Of a stretch of 64,000 bases of DNA, positions 16,533-24,964 are shown in pieces; position 1 is the stretch's first letter; each line of letters starts with the position of its first letter. The position numbers and the translations under genes were made by a program. The stretch lies in the NCBI RefSeq assembly GCF_014191495.1, contig NZ_JACHWR010000002.1, positions 1-64,000 on the forward strand, in the 5' to 3' direction. The notes beneath the pieces are model-generated. The model ran no database searches, was not told the origin of the DNA, and was given only the letters and a program-made list of their open reading frames with translations. Origin of the DNA: Nocardioides soli (GTDB lineage Bacteria; Actinomycetota; Actinomycetes; Propionibacteriales; Nocardioidaceae).

Positions 16533-17998
16533 GCGCGGAGGTCCGCGAGCTCCGGCGCCAGGTCCGCACCTGGCGCCGCGGCCGCACCGACACCAGCCTC
16601 CTGGAGGCGTTCCAGGACGCGTACGTCGCGATCTTCTCCGCCCTGGTCGTCGGCGCGATGGCGATCAACGTGCTGCTCAACCTGCGGGTCGTCACCTCGG
16701 GCGCGTGCACGTCCGAGGCGTGTGTCGACGCCCGTGGCGCGCTGGGCTGGCTGCTGGCCCTCGCCGGCGTGACCGCGGTGCTCGGGGTCGCCCGCCTGCT
16801 CGGCCCGATGCTCGCGTCGCCGGCGGTCGGCAGCTGGCTGCTCGCCACGCCGCTCGACCGCACGGCGCTGCTGCGCGGTCGGCTCCTCGGCACCCTCGCG
16901 GTGGCCGCTGTCGCCGGCGCGGTCCCGGCGGCCGTCGGCGGCCTCCTGGGCGGGTTCGCTGCCTCGGCCGTGGCGTGGTCCGCCGTGCTCGCGGCGCTGC
17001 TGTGCGTGCTCCTGGTCGCCCTCGCCGCCCGGGCCCAGGCGGCCTCCGACCGTGGGATCCGGGCGCTGGGCCGGATGCTCGCGGCCGTCCTGTGGGCCGG
17101 ACTGGTGCTGGTCGCCGCGGGCCTGGTCCCCGGCGCCTCCGGCAGCCCGGCGACCCCGGTCCTGGCCGGCGCGGCGGTGCTGGTCGGGGCCGGCGCCGCG
17201 GCGTACGTCGTCCGCGCGGGCCGGGCGCTCGCCGGCATCCGTCGCCAGCGCCTCACCGACGGTGGTGCGTTGCTGCCGGGGCTCTCGGGCGCGCTCTCCA
17301 GCCTCGACCTGACGCTGCTCTTCGACGTGCTGCTCGCCCGGCACTGGCGGGCGCGCAGCACGGTGCGGATCGTGCGCGGCCGAGCCGTGGGAGGGGGCGC
17401 CCTGGTGTGGCGCGAGGTGGTGCGACTGCGGCGCAACGGTGCCGTGCTCACCGCCCTGGCCGCGGGGCTGGTGCTGCCGTACGTCGCCGCGACCCTCGGC
17501 CTCGGGCACCTGGTGCTCGTGGTGGTGACGCTGACCGGGTTCGTCGGCGGCGTCGGGCTGTTCACCGCGCTGCGGGTGCTCTCGCGGACCATGAGCCTGC
17601 TGCGCTGCTTCCCGCAGCCGGCCTGGGTGGTGCGGGTGGCGTGCCTCGGCGTACCCGGGCTGGTGCTGGTCCTGTGGGGCCTCGCGACGGCGCCGGCCGT
17701 GCACCACGCGGTCGGCGGACCGTGGCCGGACAGCCTGCTGACCGCCCTGGCCGCCGGCGTCACGGTCGCCGCGGCGGCGGTGCGGTGGACCACCAGCCGG
17801 CCGCCGGACTACCGGCTCCCGCTGATCGCCTCCCCGATGGGTGCGGTGCCGACCTCGCTCTACGGCAGCGTGCTGCGCGGGTTCGACGTCCTGCTGCTCG
17901 GCACCATCCCGCTGCTCGCGGCGCCGACCGCCGTCGGCGCGGCCTGGTCGGTGGCGCTCAGCGCCGCCGTCCTCGCCTTTCTGGTTTCGAGGCGCTGA
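16529..17998 (+). CDS. ABC transporter permease-like membrane protein (DUF6297 type)
   Basis: A 489-residue protein with roughly a dozen hydrophobic segments, beginning near FSALVVGAMAINVLLNL and ending with LLLGTIPLLAAPTAVGAAW. The N-terminal 30 residues are basic and cytoplasmic. LLATPLDRTALLRGRLLGTL resembles the region before the transmembrane domain in ABC-2-like permeases, and a long cytoplasmic loop with LLFDVLLARHWRARSTVR interrupts the spans. The length and architecture fit actinobacterial DUF6297 proteins paired with ABC ATPases. The ATG overlaps the ATPase stop. The transported substrate is unknown. Confidence 0.8.
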   Translation: MSAEVRELRRQVRTWRRGRTDTSLLEAFQDAYVAIFSALVVGAMAINVLLNLRVVTSGACTSEACVDARGALGWLLALAGVTAVLGVARLLGPMLASPAVGSWLLATPLDRTALLRGRLLGTLAVAAVAGAVPAAVGGLLGGFAASAVAWSAVLAALLCVLLVALAARAQAASDRGIRALGRMLAAVLWAGLVLVAAGLVPGASGSPATPVLAGAAVLVGAGAAAYVVRAGRALAGIRRQRLTDGGALLPGLSGALSSLDLTLLFDVLLARHWRARSTVRIVRGRAVGGGALVWREVVRLRRNGAVLTALAAGLVLPYVAATLGLGHLVLVVVTLTGFVGGVGLFTALRVLSRTMSLLRCFPQPAWVVRVACLGVPGLVLVLWGLATAPAVHHAVGGPWPDSLLTALAAGVTVAAAAVRWTTSRPPDYRLPLIASPMGAVPTSLYGSVLRGFDVLLLGTIPLLAAPTAVGAAWSVALSAAVLAFLVSRR

Positions 17999-18019
17999 TC
18001 GGGGCCCTACGATCCGGCC

Positions 18020-18487
18020 ATGAACCCCCTGCGGTGGATGGCGATCAAGCTCGGGGCGCAGCCGTGGCTGCCGCGCTACGCCGGCCTCATCGTCCGCATC
18101 GACGAGACGCTCCAGCGGCTCTCGCGCGGCCGGGTCACGATCATGACGACGACCGGGCTGCACGAGCTCGTGCTCCAGGTGCCGGGCCGCCGGTCGGGCA
18201 TCCTGCGCACCACGCCGCTGCTGACCGTCCCGCACGGCGATGGCTGGCTGGTCGTCGGCTCCAACTGGGGCGCCCCCGAACCGCCCGCCTGGGCCGCCAA
18301 CCTGCGCGCCGCCCAGGACCCGACCATCACCTACCGGGGCCGCACCCTCGCCGTCGACGCCCGCGAGCTGGCCGGTCCGGAGCGCGACGAGAAGTGGGCG
18401 GTCGCCGTCGCCGGGTGGCCCAACTACGCGACGTACGCCGACCGCACCGACCGCGAGCTGCCGCTCTTCTGGCTCACCCCGCGCTGA
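18020..18487 (+). CDS. deazaflavin (F420)-dependent nitroreductase family protein
   Basis: A 155-residue protein of the Ddn/split beta-barrel family. Members use reduced F420 to reduce quinones or nitro compounds. Characteristic parts are LHELVLQVPGRRSGILRTTPL (substrate/cofactor-side strands), GDGWLVVGSNWGAPEPPAW and NLRAAQDPTITYRGRTLAV. The C-terminal FWLTPR matches the usual ending F.LTP. The ATG at 18020 follows the ABC permease stop by 21 bases, so cotranscription is possible but the function is separate. The true cofactor could be F420 or FMN. Confidence 0.88.
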   Translation: MNPLRWMAIKLGAQPWLPRYAGLIVRIDETLQRLSRGRVTIMTTTGLHELVLQVPGRRSGILRTTPLLTVPHGDGWLVVGSNWGAPEPPAWAANLRAAQDPTITYRGRTLAVDARELAGPERDEKWAVAVAGWPNYATYADRTDRELPLFWLTPR

Positions 18488-18516
18488 CCCGGGCTGTCTG
18501 CTGGCCCGCGGCTGGG

Positions 18517-18577
18517 ATAGTCCGTCACGTTCCGGTTGCCGTTCCGGTCTTCGGGCAACCAGATCGTGACGGACTAT
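18517..18577. repeat. long-stem inverted repeat after Ddn-type gene
   Basis: ATAGTCCGTCACG at 18517-18529 pairs perfectly with CGTGACGGACTAT at 18565-18577. Inside, GGTTGCC at 18534-18540 pairs with GGCAACC at 18554-18560. It may terminate the upstream operon (stop at 18487). The whole stretch 18488-18933 contains no credible gene, only this hairpin and the two repeats listed next. Confidence 0.6.
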
Positions 18578-18616
18578 GCCAACTGGCGGCAGCGGGCGGT
18601 GGGTGTTCCACCGGGA

Positions 18617-18672
18617 CGACGCAACTCACGCTGGGACGACGAAGGTTCGTCGTCCCAGCGTGAGTTGCGTCG
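18617..18672. repeat. 27-bp perfect inverted repeat
   Basis: The arm CGACGCAACTCACGCTGGGA... at 18617-18643 is complementary over 27 bases to 18646-18672, with only two bases between. The motif GGGACGACG occurs twice in the left arm region. Such a stem is longer than a normal terminator and looks like a mobile palindrome or a protein-binding site. Confidence 0.8.
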
Positions 18673-18814
18673 GCCGGCCGACGAATCTCCCACGCCCCGG
18701 GGGGCCGGACGCGTGTGACCGTCGGAGCGCGTCGGCGTTTCGCGCTCATTTCCCGGGCGGCCGGGGAAACGAGGTGATCCGGGCCGGAGGCGGGCTCTGC
18801 CACCACCCGCCGCA

Positions 18815-18902
18815 GGTTCATCAAGGGATGAAGGTCGACCCGCGCCTACCCGGGTGAGGCCGGCCAGGGATGCGCGGCTTCGCCATCATCCCTTGATGAA
18901 GC
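18815..18902. repeat. inverted-repeat element, copy 2
   Basis: It has the same TTCATCAAGGGATGA termini as 7352-7440 but lies in the opposite orientation. It ends 31 bases before the stop of kdpE. Interior sequence is diverged but recognisable through CGCGCATCCCT on the complementary strand. Confidence 0.75.
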
Positions 18903-18933
18903 ACCGGGGGCACGACCACACCGACGCCCCCAC

Positions 18934-19611
18934 TCACTCCTCCAGCAGGTAGCCCAGCCCCGGCGAGGTGACCAGGTGCCGCGGGTGCGCCGGGTCGTCC
19001 TCGAGCTTGCGGCGCAGCTGGGCGGCGTAGACCCGCAGGTAGTGGGTCTCGTGCTCGTACGCCGGCCCCCACACCTCGCGGAGCGCCTGCTCGCGGGTGA
19101 CCAGCTTGCCGACGTTGCGGGCGAGCAGCTCGAGGAAGGCCCATTCGGTCGGGGTCAGCCGCACGTCGACGCCGCGCCGGGCGACCCGCTTGCGCGCCAT
19201 GTCGATGACCAGGTCGCCCACCGTGACCACCGATGTCGACGGGGGCGAGTCCTGTGAGCGGCGTACGGCGGCGCGCAGCCGGGCCATCAGCTCGTTCATC
19301 GCGAAGGGCTTGGTGACGTAGTCGTCGGCGCCCAGGTCGAGCGCCTCGACCTTGTCCTCGCCGTGCTGGCGCGCCGAGAGCACCACGATCGGCACCGGGC
19401 TCCAGCCGCGCAGGCCCGCGATCACCTCGGTGCCGTCGAGGTCGGGCAGGCCGAGGTCGAGCACGACCACGTCCGGGTGCTCGGTGGCGGCCGCCTCGAG
19501 CGCGGAGCGGCCGTCGGCGGCGGTGACGACCTCCCAGCCGTGGGCGCGCAGGTTGATCGCGAGCGCCCGCGCCAGCGCCGGCTCGTCGTCGACCACCAGG
19601 ACCTTGCTCAC
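18934..19611 (-). CDS. kdpE: KdpE response regulator
   Basis: A 225-residue OmpR/PhoB-type response regulator that activates kdp transcription when phosphorylated by KdpD. The receiver domain has the acidic pair DD at residues 8-9, the phosphoacceptor Asp at about 52 (VVVLDLGLPD), the Thr/Ser in VVLSARQ and Lys in YVTKPFAMNEL. The C-terminal winged helix includes RLTPTEWAFLELLARNVGKL and YLRVYAAQLRRKLEDD, followed by LVTSPGLGYLL, which is typical of KdpE. It lies downstream of kdpD, but a 187-base gap filled with repeats separates them, so transcription may be partly uncoupled. ATG start at 19611. Confidence 0.93.
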   Translation of the reverse strand: MSKVLVVDDEPALARALAINLRAHGWEVVTAADGRSALEAAATEHPDVVVLDLGLPDLDGTEVIAGLRGWSPVPIVVLSARQHGEDKVEALDLGADDYVTKPFAMNELMARLRAAVRRSQDSPPSTSVVTVGDLVIDMARKRVARRGVDVRLTPTEWAFLELLARNVGKLVTREQALREVWGPAYEHETHYLRVYAAQLRRKLEDDPAHPRHLVTSPGLGYLLEE

Positions 19612-19621
19612 GGCGTGCTCC

Positions 19622-19788
19622 GGTCAGCGGTGAGCAGGCAACCTTTCGAGGCCCCCGAACGGTTGCTGACGCACCGCCGGGCGGCGCGGACGCCGGCGCG
19701 GACGCCGGCCCGGACGCCGGCTCCGGCCCCGGTCAGCGGTGAGCAGGCAACCTTCCGACGCCCCCGAACGGTTGCTGACGCACCGCCG
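19622..19788. repeat. 58-bp direct repeats and 12-bp tandem units between kdpD and kdpE
   Basis: Two 58-base copies (19622-19679 and 19731-19788) differ at two positions. Each can fold imperfectly because GGCAACC and GGTTGC lie in opposite halves. Between them, 19684-19719 holds three 12-base units of the type GCGCGGACGCCG. No coding frame is interrupted. Confidence 0.85.
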
Positions 19789-19798
19789 ACCCGCCGGC

Positions 19799-22288
19799 TC
19801 ACGACCCACCCGCCCGCGGGATCGACAGCACCATCGTCAGCCCTCCGCCCGGGGTGTCCTCCGCCGACAGCGTGCCACCCAGCGCCGCGGTCAGCCCGCG
19901 CGCCACGGCGAGGCCGAGGCCGAGCCCCGCGCCGGAGCTGTCGTCGAGGCGCTGGAAGGGCTCGAACATCCGCTCCCGCTGCTCGGGGGGTACGCCGGGG
20001 CCGCGGTCGACCACGAGCACCTCGACCGACTCGGGCAGCACGTGTGCGAGCACCCGCACCTGGGCGCCGCGCGAGACCCGCACCGCGTTGCCGACCAGGT
20101 TGGCGACGACCCGCTCGAGCAGGCCGTGGTCGGTGTGCACGAGCGGCACCGACTCCTCGACTTCGAGCGACACCGTGCCCGGCGGGTGGCCCGCCACCGC
20201 CAGCGGCAGCACCTCCTCGAGGCTGAGGTCGCGCAGCATGGGGCGCACCAGTCCGGACTCGATCCGGGAGAGGTCCAGCAGGTTGTCGATGAGCCGCTCG
20301 AGCTGCTCGGTCGACGACTCGACCGCGCCGACCAGCTCGGTCCGTGCCGCCGGGTCGACGCTGTCGGAGACCAGTCCGTCGACGGCGGTGCGCATCGTCG
20401 CCAGCGGCGTGCGCAGGTCGTGCGACACCGCCCGCAGGATCGCCGTACTGGTCGCCTCGGCGCGCTCCAACGCGGCCGCGCGCTCGTCGCGCTCGCGCAG
20501 CCGGCGGTACTCCAGCACCAGCCCCGTCTGGGCCGCGAAGCCCTCCAGCACCCGCTGGTCGGTGGCGCGCAGCGGCGACCCGCTGAGCACGATGACGTGG
20601 TCGTCGTCGACCGCGACCTGGGTGTCGCCGGCGTCGGGTCCGGTCGCCGGGGCGGTGCCGCTGGCCGCCACCACGGTCCAGCCGACCGGCCCACGGGCCA
20701 GCAGGCTGACCGCCCGCTGCCCGAACGTCTCCCGCAGCCGCTCGACGACCGCGTCGGCCGTGTCCTGGCCCGTCAGCACCGAGCGCGACAGCGAGGCCAT
20801 CGTGGTCGCCTCGGTGCGGGCGCGCACGGCGTCGGAGGCCCGTCGGGAGGCGCGGTCGACCACGCTAGCGACGCCGATCGCGACGGCGACGAAGACGACG
20901 AGGGCCACCACGTTGGTCGGCTCCGCGACCGTGAACCTGCTGACCGGCGGCGTGAAGTACCAGTTCATGAGCAGGAAGCCGCCGAGCGCCGCGACCAGCG
21001 CCGGCAGCATCCCGCCGATCAGGGCGACGAGCACCGTCACCGCCAGGAACAGCAGGACGTCGAGCGGCAGCTGGTCGGGGTCGTCGGAGAGCTTGAGCAC
21101 CAGCGTGAGCAGCACCGGCAGCAGCACCGACAGCACCAGGCCGGCCACCTGGCGGCGCCGGGTCAGCGGCGAGGCGTACCACCGCGGCCGCCCCGCGCCC
21201 CCGGTCTGCTCGTGCGTGACGAGGTGGACGTCGATGGTGCCGGCGAGTGAGGCGATCCGCTCGCCGGTCGTGCCGGTGAAGAGACGGCGCAGCCGGCCGT
21301 GCCGCGAGACGCCCACGATGATCATGGTCGCGTTGGCGCCGGTCGCGAAGTCGACCACGGCGCGCGACACGTCCTCGCCGACGACCGAGTGGAACGTGCC
21401 ACCGAGCGAGGCCGCGAGCTGCTGCGCCCGGTCGATGCGGGACTCGTCGGCGCTCGCGATGCCGTCGGCGGCGATCACGTGCAGGGCGATCAGCTCCGAG
21501 CCGGCCGCGCGCTGGGCGAGCCGGGCCCCGCGGCGCAGCAGCGTCTCGCTCTCGGCGCCGCCCGTGAGGGCGACCACGATGCGCTCCTTGGCCGGCCACG
21601 GCTGCTCGATGCGGTGCGCGCGCCGGTAGTCGCCGAGCGCGTCGTCGACCCGGTCGGCCAGCCAGAGCAGGGCGAGCTCGCGCAGCGCGGTCAGGTTGCC
21701 CACGCGGAAGTACGACGTGAGCGAGGCGTCGATCTGGTCGGCCTTGTAGATGTTGCCGTGCGCCATCCGGCGGCGCAGCGCGTCGGGGGACATGTCGACG
21801 AGCTGGATCTGGTCGGCCGTGCGGACCACCTCGTCCGGCACCGTCTCGCGCTGCCGGACGCCGGTGATCCGCTCCACCTCGTCGTTGAGCGACTCCAGGT
21901 GCTGGATGTTGACCGTGGTGATCACGTCGATGCCGGCGCGCCGGATCAGCTCGACGTCCTCGGCCCGCTTCTCGCGGGCGCTGCCCGGCACGTTGGAGTG
22001 GGCGAGCTCGTCGACGCAGACGACCGCGGGCTTGCGGGCGATGACCGCGTCGGTGTCCATCTCGGTGAAGGTGGTGCCGCGGTAGGAGACCTCCGCGCGC
22101 GGCACCACCTCGAGCCCGCCGAGCATCGTCGCGGTGTGCTCGCGGCCGTGCGTCTCGACGTAGCCGACGACGACGTCGGTCCCGCGGTCGCAGCGCCGGC
22201 GCGCCTCGCCGAGCATCGCGTAGGTCTTCCCGACGCCGGGTGCGGCGCCGAGGTAGACGGTGAGCCTCCCCCGGCGGGGTTCGTTCAT
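19799..22288 (-). CDS. kdpD: KdpD sensor histidine kinase
   Basis: An 829-residue osmotic/K+ sensor kinase with the standard architecture. The N-terminal KdpD domain has Walker A GAAPGVGKT at residues 14-22 and VCVDELAHSNVPGS. A universal-stress-protein module (VALTGGAESETLLRRGARLA; later VSRHGRLRRLFTGT) follows. Four hydrophobic spans lie in the region containing LLPVLLTLVLKLS and LLFLAVTVLVALIGG. A GAF-like linker precedes the kinase core: VSHDLRTPLATMR carries the phosphorylated His near residue 620, and DRGPGVPPEQRERMFEPF and GLGLGLAVARGL are ATP-binding motifs. The ATG at 22288 lies one base after the kdpC stop. The gene is slightly shorter than the E. coli protein (894). Confidence 0.95.
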   Translation of the reverse strand: MNEPRRGRLTVYLGAAPGVGKTYAMLGEARRRCDRGTDVVVGYVETHGREHTATMLGGLEVVPRAEVSYRGTTFTEMDTDAVIARKPAVVCVDELAHSNVPGSAREKRAEDVELIRRAGIDVITTVNIQHLESLNDEVERITGVRQRETVPDEVVRTADQIQLVDMSPDALRRRMAHGNIYKADQIDASLTSYFRVGNLTALRELALLWLADRVDDALGDYRRAHRIEQPWPAKERIVVALTGGAESETLLRRGARLAQRAAGSELIALHVIAADGIASADESRIDRAQQLAASLGGTFHSVVGEDVSRAVVDFATGANATMIIVGVSRHGRLRRLFTGTTGERIASLAGTIDVHLVTHEQTGGAGRPRWYASPLTRRRQVAGLVLSVLLPVLLTLVLKLSDDPDQLPLDVLLFLAVTVLVALIGGMLPALVAALGGFLLMNWYFTPPVSRFTVAEPTNVVALVVFVAVAIGVASVVDRASRRASDAVRARTEATTMASLSRSVLTGQDTADAVVERLRETFGQRAVSLLARGPVGWTVVAASGTAPATGPDAGDTQVAVDDDHVIVLSGSPLRATDQRVLEGFAAQTGLVLEYRRLRERDERAAALERAEATSTAILRAVSHDLRTPLATMRTAVDGLVSDSVDPAARTELVGAVESSTEQLERLIDNLLDLSRIESGLVRPMLRDLSLEEVLPLAVAGHPPGTVSLEVEESVPLVHTDHGLLERVVANLVGNAVRVSRGAQVRVLAHVLPESVEVLVVDRGPGVPPEQRERMFEPFQRLDDSSGAGLGLGLAVARGLTAALGGTLSAEDTPGGGLTMVLSIPRAGGS

Positions 22289-22289
22289 G

Positions 22290-22904
22290 TCAGGATCCTG
22301 CCAGTTCCCGGACCGCGATGTTCAGCTCCAGGACGTTGACCCGGGGCTCGCCCAGCACGCCCCAGGTGCGCTCCGAGGTGTGCTCCTCGACCAGCCGGCG
22401 CACGTCGGCCTCGGCCAGGCCGGTCGCACGGGCCACGCGGGGCACCTGGATCGCGGCGTACGCCGGCGAGATGTCCGGGTCGATGCCGGACGCCGAGGCC
22501 GTGACCGCGTCGGGTGGCACGTCCGCCGGGTCGACGCCCTCGCGGGCGGCGATCTCGGCCCGGCGCCGCTCGATCGACGCGACCAGATCGGAGCTGTTCG
22601 GGCCGAGGTTGGAGCCGGCGGTGCCGAGCATGTCGTAGCCGTTCCCGGCAGCGGACGGGCGGTTGCGGAACAGCGCGTCGGAGTCGCCGACCTGGCCGAC
22701 GATCGCGGAGCCGACGGCGTCGTGCGCGTCGGTCGTGTGGGTTCCGGCGGCGGTGATCAGCGACCCGTCGGCCCGCCAGGGGAAGGCGACCTGGGCGATG
22801 CCGGTGATCGCCAGGGGGTAGGCGAGGCCGAGGAGCAGCGTCATCGCGACCAGCACCCGCAGCCCGGCCATGCTGTGGCGGAAGAGCGTGTAGATGTCCT
22901 TCAT
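22290..22904 (-). CDS. kdpC: K+-transporting ATPase subunit KdpC
   Basis: A 204-residue subunit with one N-terminal membrane span (VLVAMTLLLGLAYPLAITGI) and a periplasmic domain. Typical stretches are FRNRPSAAGNGYD, SGSNLGP-like AGSNLGPNSSDL, PPDAVTASASGIDPDISPAYA and VPRVARATGL. KdpC assists ATP or K+ handling by KdpB and KdpA. The ATG at 22904 has an unusually perfect AGGAGG four bases upstream that includes the end of kdpB. The gene sits between kdpB and kdpD in the operon. Confidence 0.95.
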   Translation of the reverse strand: MKDIYTLFRHSMAGLRVLVAMTLLLGLAYPLAITGIAQVAFPWRADGSLITAAGTHTTDAHDAVGSAIVGQVGDSDALFRNRPSAAGNGYDMLGTAGSNLGPNSSDLVASIERRRAEIAAREGVDPADVPPDAVTASASGIDPDISPAYAAIQVPRVARATGLAEADVRRLVEEHTSERTWGVLGEPRVNVLELNIAVRELAGS

Positions 22905-22912
22905 CGGTCCTC

Positions 22913-24964
22913 CTAGAGCCCCGGGATGAGCGAGATGACGAGGTCGAGCAGCTTGATCCCGACGAACGGTGCGACCAGTCCGCCGACGCCGTAGATCAGC
23001 AGGTTGCGGCGCAGCAGGGCGGCCGCCGACGACGGCCGGTAGCGCACGCCGCGCAGCGACAGCGGGATCAGCGCGATGATGATCAGCGCGTTGAAGACGA
23101 CCGCGGAGACGATCGCCGACTCCGGGCTCGACAGGCGCATCACGTTGAGCACGCCGAGGTCGGGGAACGCCACGACGAACATGGCCGGCAGGATCGCGAA
23201 GTACTTCGCGACGTCGTTGGCGACCGAGAACGTCGTGAGCGCGCCCCGGGTGATCAGCAGCTGCTTGCCGATCTCGACGACGTCGATGAGCTTCGTCGGG
23301 TCGGAGTCGAGGTCGACCATGTTGCCGGCCTCCTTGGCCGCGGTCGTCCCGGTGTTCATCGCGACCCCGACGTCGGCCTGGGCCAGCGCGGGCGCGTCGT
23401 TGGTGCCGTCGCCGCACATCGCGACCATCCGGCCGCCCTCCTGCTCCCGGCGGATCAGCGCCATCTTGTCCTCGGGGGTCGCCTCGGCGAGGAAGTCGTC
23501 GACGCCGGCCTCCCGGGCGATCGCCGCGGCGGTGCGGGGGTTGTCGCCGGTGATCATCACGGTGCGGATGCCCATCGCGCGCATCTCGTCGAACCGCTCG
23601 CGGATGCCGTCCTTGACGATGTCCTTGAGGTGGACGACGCCGAGCACCCGGGCCGGCTGCAGGCCGCGACGCTCGGCGACGACCAGCGGAGTACCCCCGC
23701 TGGCGCCGATCCGCTCGACGATCGCGTCCAGCTCGTCGGTGGCGTGGCCGCCAGTGCTGTGCACCCACTTCGCGACCGCCGAGTCGGCGCCCTTGCGGAT
23801 GCTCACGTTGCCCGTGTCGATGCCGCTCATCCGGGTCGTGGCGCTGAACGGGACGAGCTCCCCCGGTGGTTGAGGAAGGCGCTCTGCGCCTGTCTCGAAA
23901 CCATCGACCAGCGCGACGATCGAGCGCCCCTCGGGCGTCTCGTCGGCGAGCGAGGACAGCAGGGACGCCTGCGCGAGCTCGTCCTGGGCGACACCGGTGA
24001 GCGGCAGCAGCTCGGCCGCCTGCCGGTTGCCATGCGTGATGGTGCCGGTCTTGTCCAGGAGGAGTACGTCGACGTCGCCCGCCGCCTCGACCGCGCGGCC
24101 GGACATCGCCAGCACGTTGCGGCGGACCAGCCGGTCCATGCCCGCGATCCCGATCGCGGAGAGCAGGGCGCCGATCGTGGTCGGGATCAGGCAGACCAGC
24201 AGCGCGGTCAGCACGATCAGCGACTGGTGGGCGTCGCTGTAGTCGGCCACGAAGTAGAGGGAGCCGACGACCACGACGAAGATCGCGGTGAGCGAGGAGA
24301 GCAGCACGTTGAGCGCGAGCTCGTTGGGCGTGCGCTGTCGCTCGGAGCCCTCGACCAGCGCGATCATCCGGTCCACGAAGGACCGGCCGGGGTCGGAGGT
24401 GATCCGGACGACGATCCGGTCCGACAGCACCACGGTGCCGCCGGTGACCGCCGACCGGTCGCCGCCCGACTCCCGGATCACGGGGGCGGACTCGCCGGTC
24501 ACCGCCGACTCGTCGACCGACGCGACGCCCTCGATGACGTCGCCGTCGCCGGGGATGCGGTCGCCCGCGGCGACCACCACGACGTCACCGGCGCGCAGCG
24601 CGGTGCTGGGCACCTCGTCGACGGGCAGCTCCGCCAGGTTGCCGGTGTAGCGCAGCTGGTCGAAGGAGCCGTGCACCTTGTGCGCGACCGTCTCCTGCTG
24701 GAGCGCCCGCAGGCTGGCGGCCTGGGCCTTGCCCCGGCCCTCGGCGACGGACTCGGCGAGCGTGCCGAACAGCACGGTGAGCCAGAGCCACACCGTGACG
24801 ATCCAGCCCATGGTGCTCGGGTCGGCCACCGACAGCACCGTGGTGGCGACCGCGCCGATCTCGACGACCAGCAGGACGGGGGCCCGGACCAGCTCGCGCG
24901 GGTCCAGCTTGCGGACGGCGCCGGGGAGCGCCTGCGCGAGGTTCAGGTTGGCGATGGCGTTCAC
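22913..24964 (-). CDS. kdpB: K+-transporting P-type ATPase subunit KdpB
   Basis: A 683-residue P-type ATPase that energises K+ uptake through KdpA. Phosphorylation site [13 protein letters not shown] is near residue 307. The actuator loop has [13 protein letters not shown], the N-domain contains [12 protein letters not shown] and KGADSAV, and the hinge is [21 protein letters not shown]. The GTG at 24964 overlaps the kdpA stop by four bases. Residues ~354-367 ([13 protein letters not shown]) are encoded by a palindromic element of a family that also occurs upstream of the operon, and total length is preserved. The reading frame is intact and all catalytic residues are present, so the protein is probably functional. 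Confidence 0.96.
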   Translation of the reverse strand: MNAIANLNLAQALPGAVRKLDPRELVRAPVLLVVEIGAVATTVLSVADPSTMGWIVTVWLWLTVLFGTLAESVAEGRGKAQAASLRALQQETVAHKVHGSFDQLRYTGNLAELPVDEVPSTALRAGDVVVVAAGDRIPGDGDVIEGVASVDESAVTGESAPVIRESGGDRSAVTGGTVVLSDRIVVRITSDPGRSFVDRMIALVEGSERQRTPNELALNVLLSSLTAIFVVVVGSLYFVADYSDAHQSLIVLTALLVCLIPTTIGALLSAIGIAGMDRLVRRNVLAMSGRAVEAAGDVDVLLLDKTGTITHGNRQAAELLPLTGVAQDELAQASLLSSLADETPEGRSIVALVDGFETGAERLPQPPGELVPFSATTRMSGIDTGNVSIRKGADSAVAKWVHSTGGHATDELDAIVERIGASGGTPLVVAERRGLQPARVLGVVHLKDIVKDGIRERFDEMRAMGIRTVMITGDNPRTAAAIAREAGVDDFLAEATPEDKMALIRREQEGGRMVAMCGDGTNDAPALAQADVGVAMNTGTTAAKEAGNMVDLDSDPTKLIDVVEIGKQLLITRGALTTFSVANDVAKYFAILPAMFVVAFPDLGVLNVMRLSSPESAIVSAVVFNALIIIALIPLSLRGVRYRPSSAAALLRRNLLIYGVGGLVAPFVGIKLLDLVISLIPGL
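23865..23903. repeat. palindromic element inside kdpB coding sequence
   Basis: On the minus strand it begins TGGTTTCGAGACAGGCGC and ends CCTCAACCACC. The copy at 26807-26852 begins TGGTTTCGAGGCTCAGGCGC and ends with the same CCTCAACCACC. The two half-arms are complementary around an AGGCGC/GCGCCT core. It is read in frame in the nucleotide-binding domain. Confidence 0.75.
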
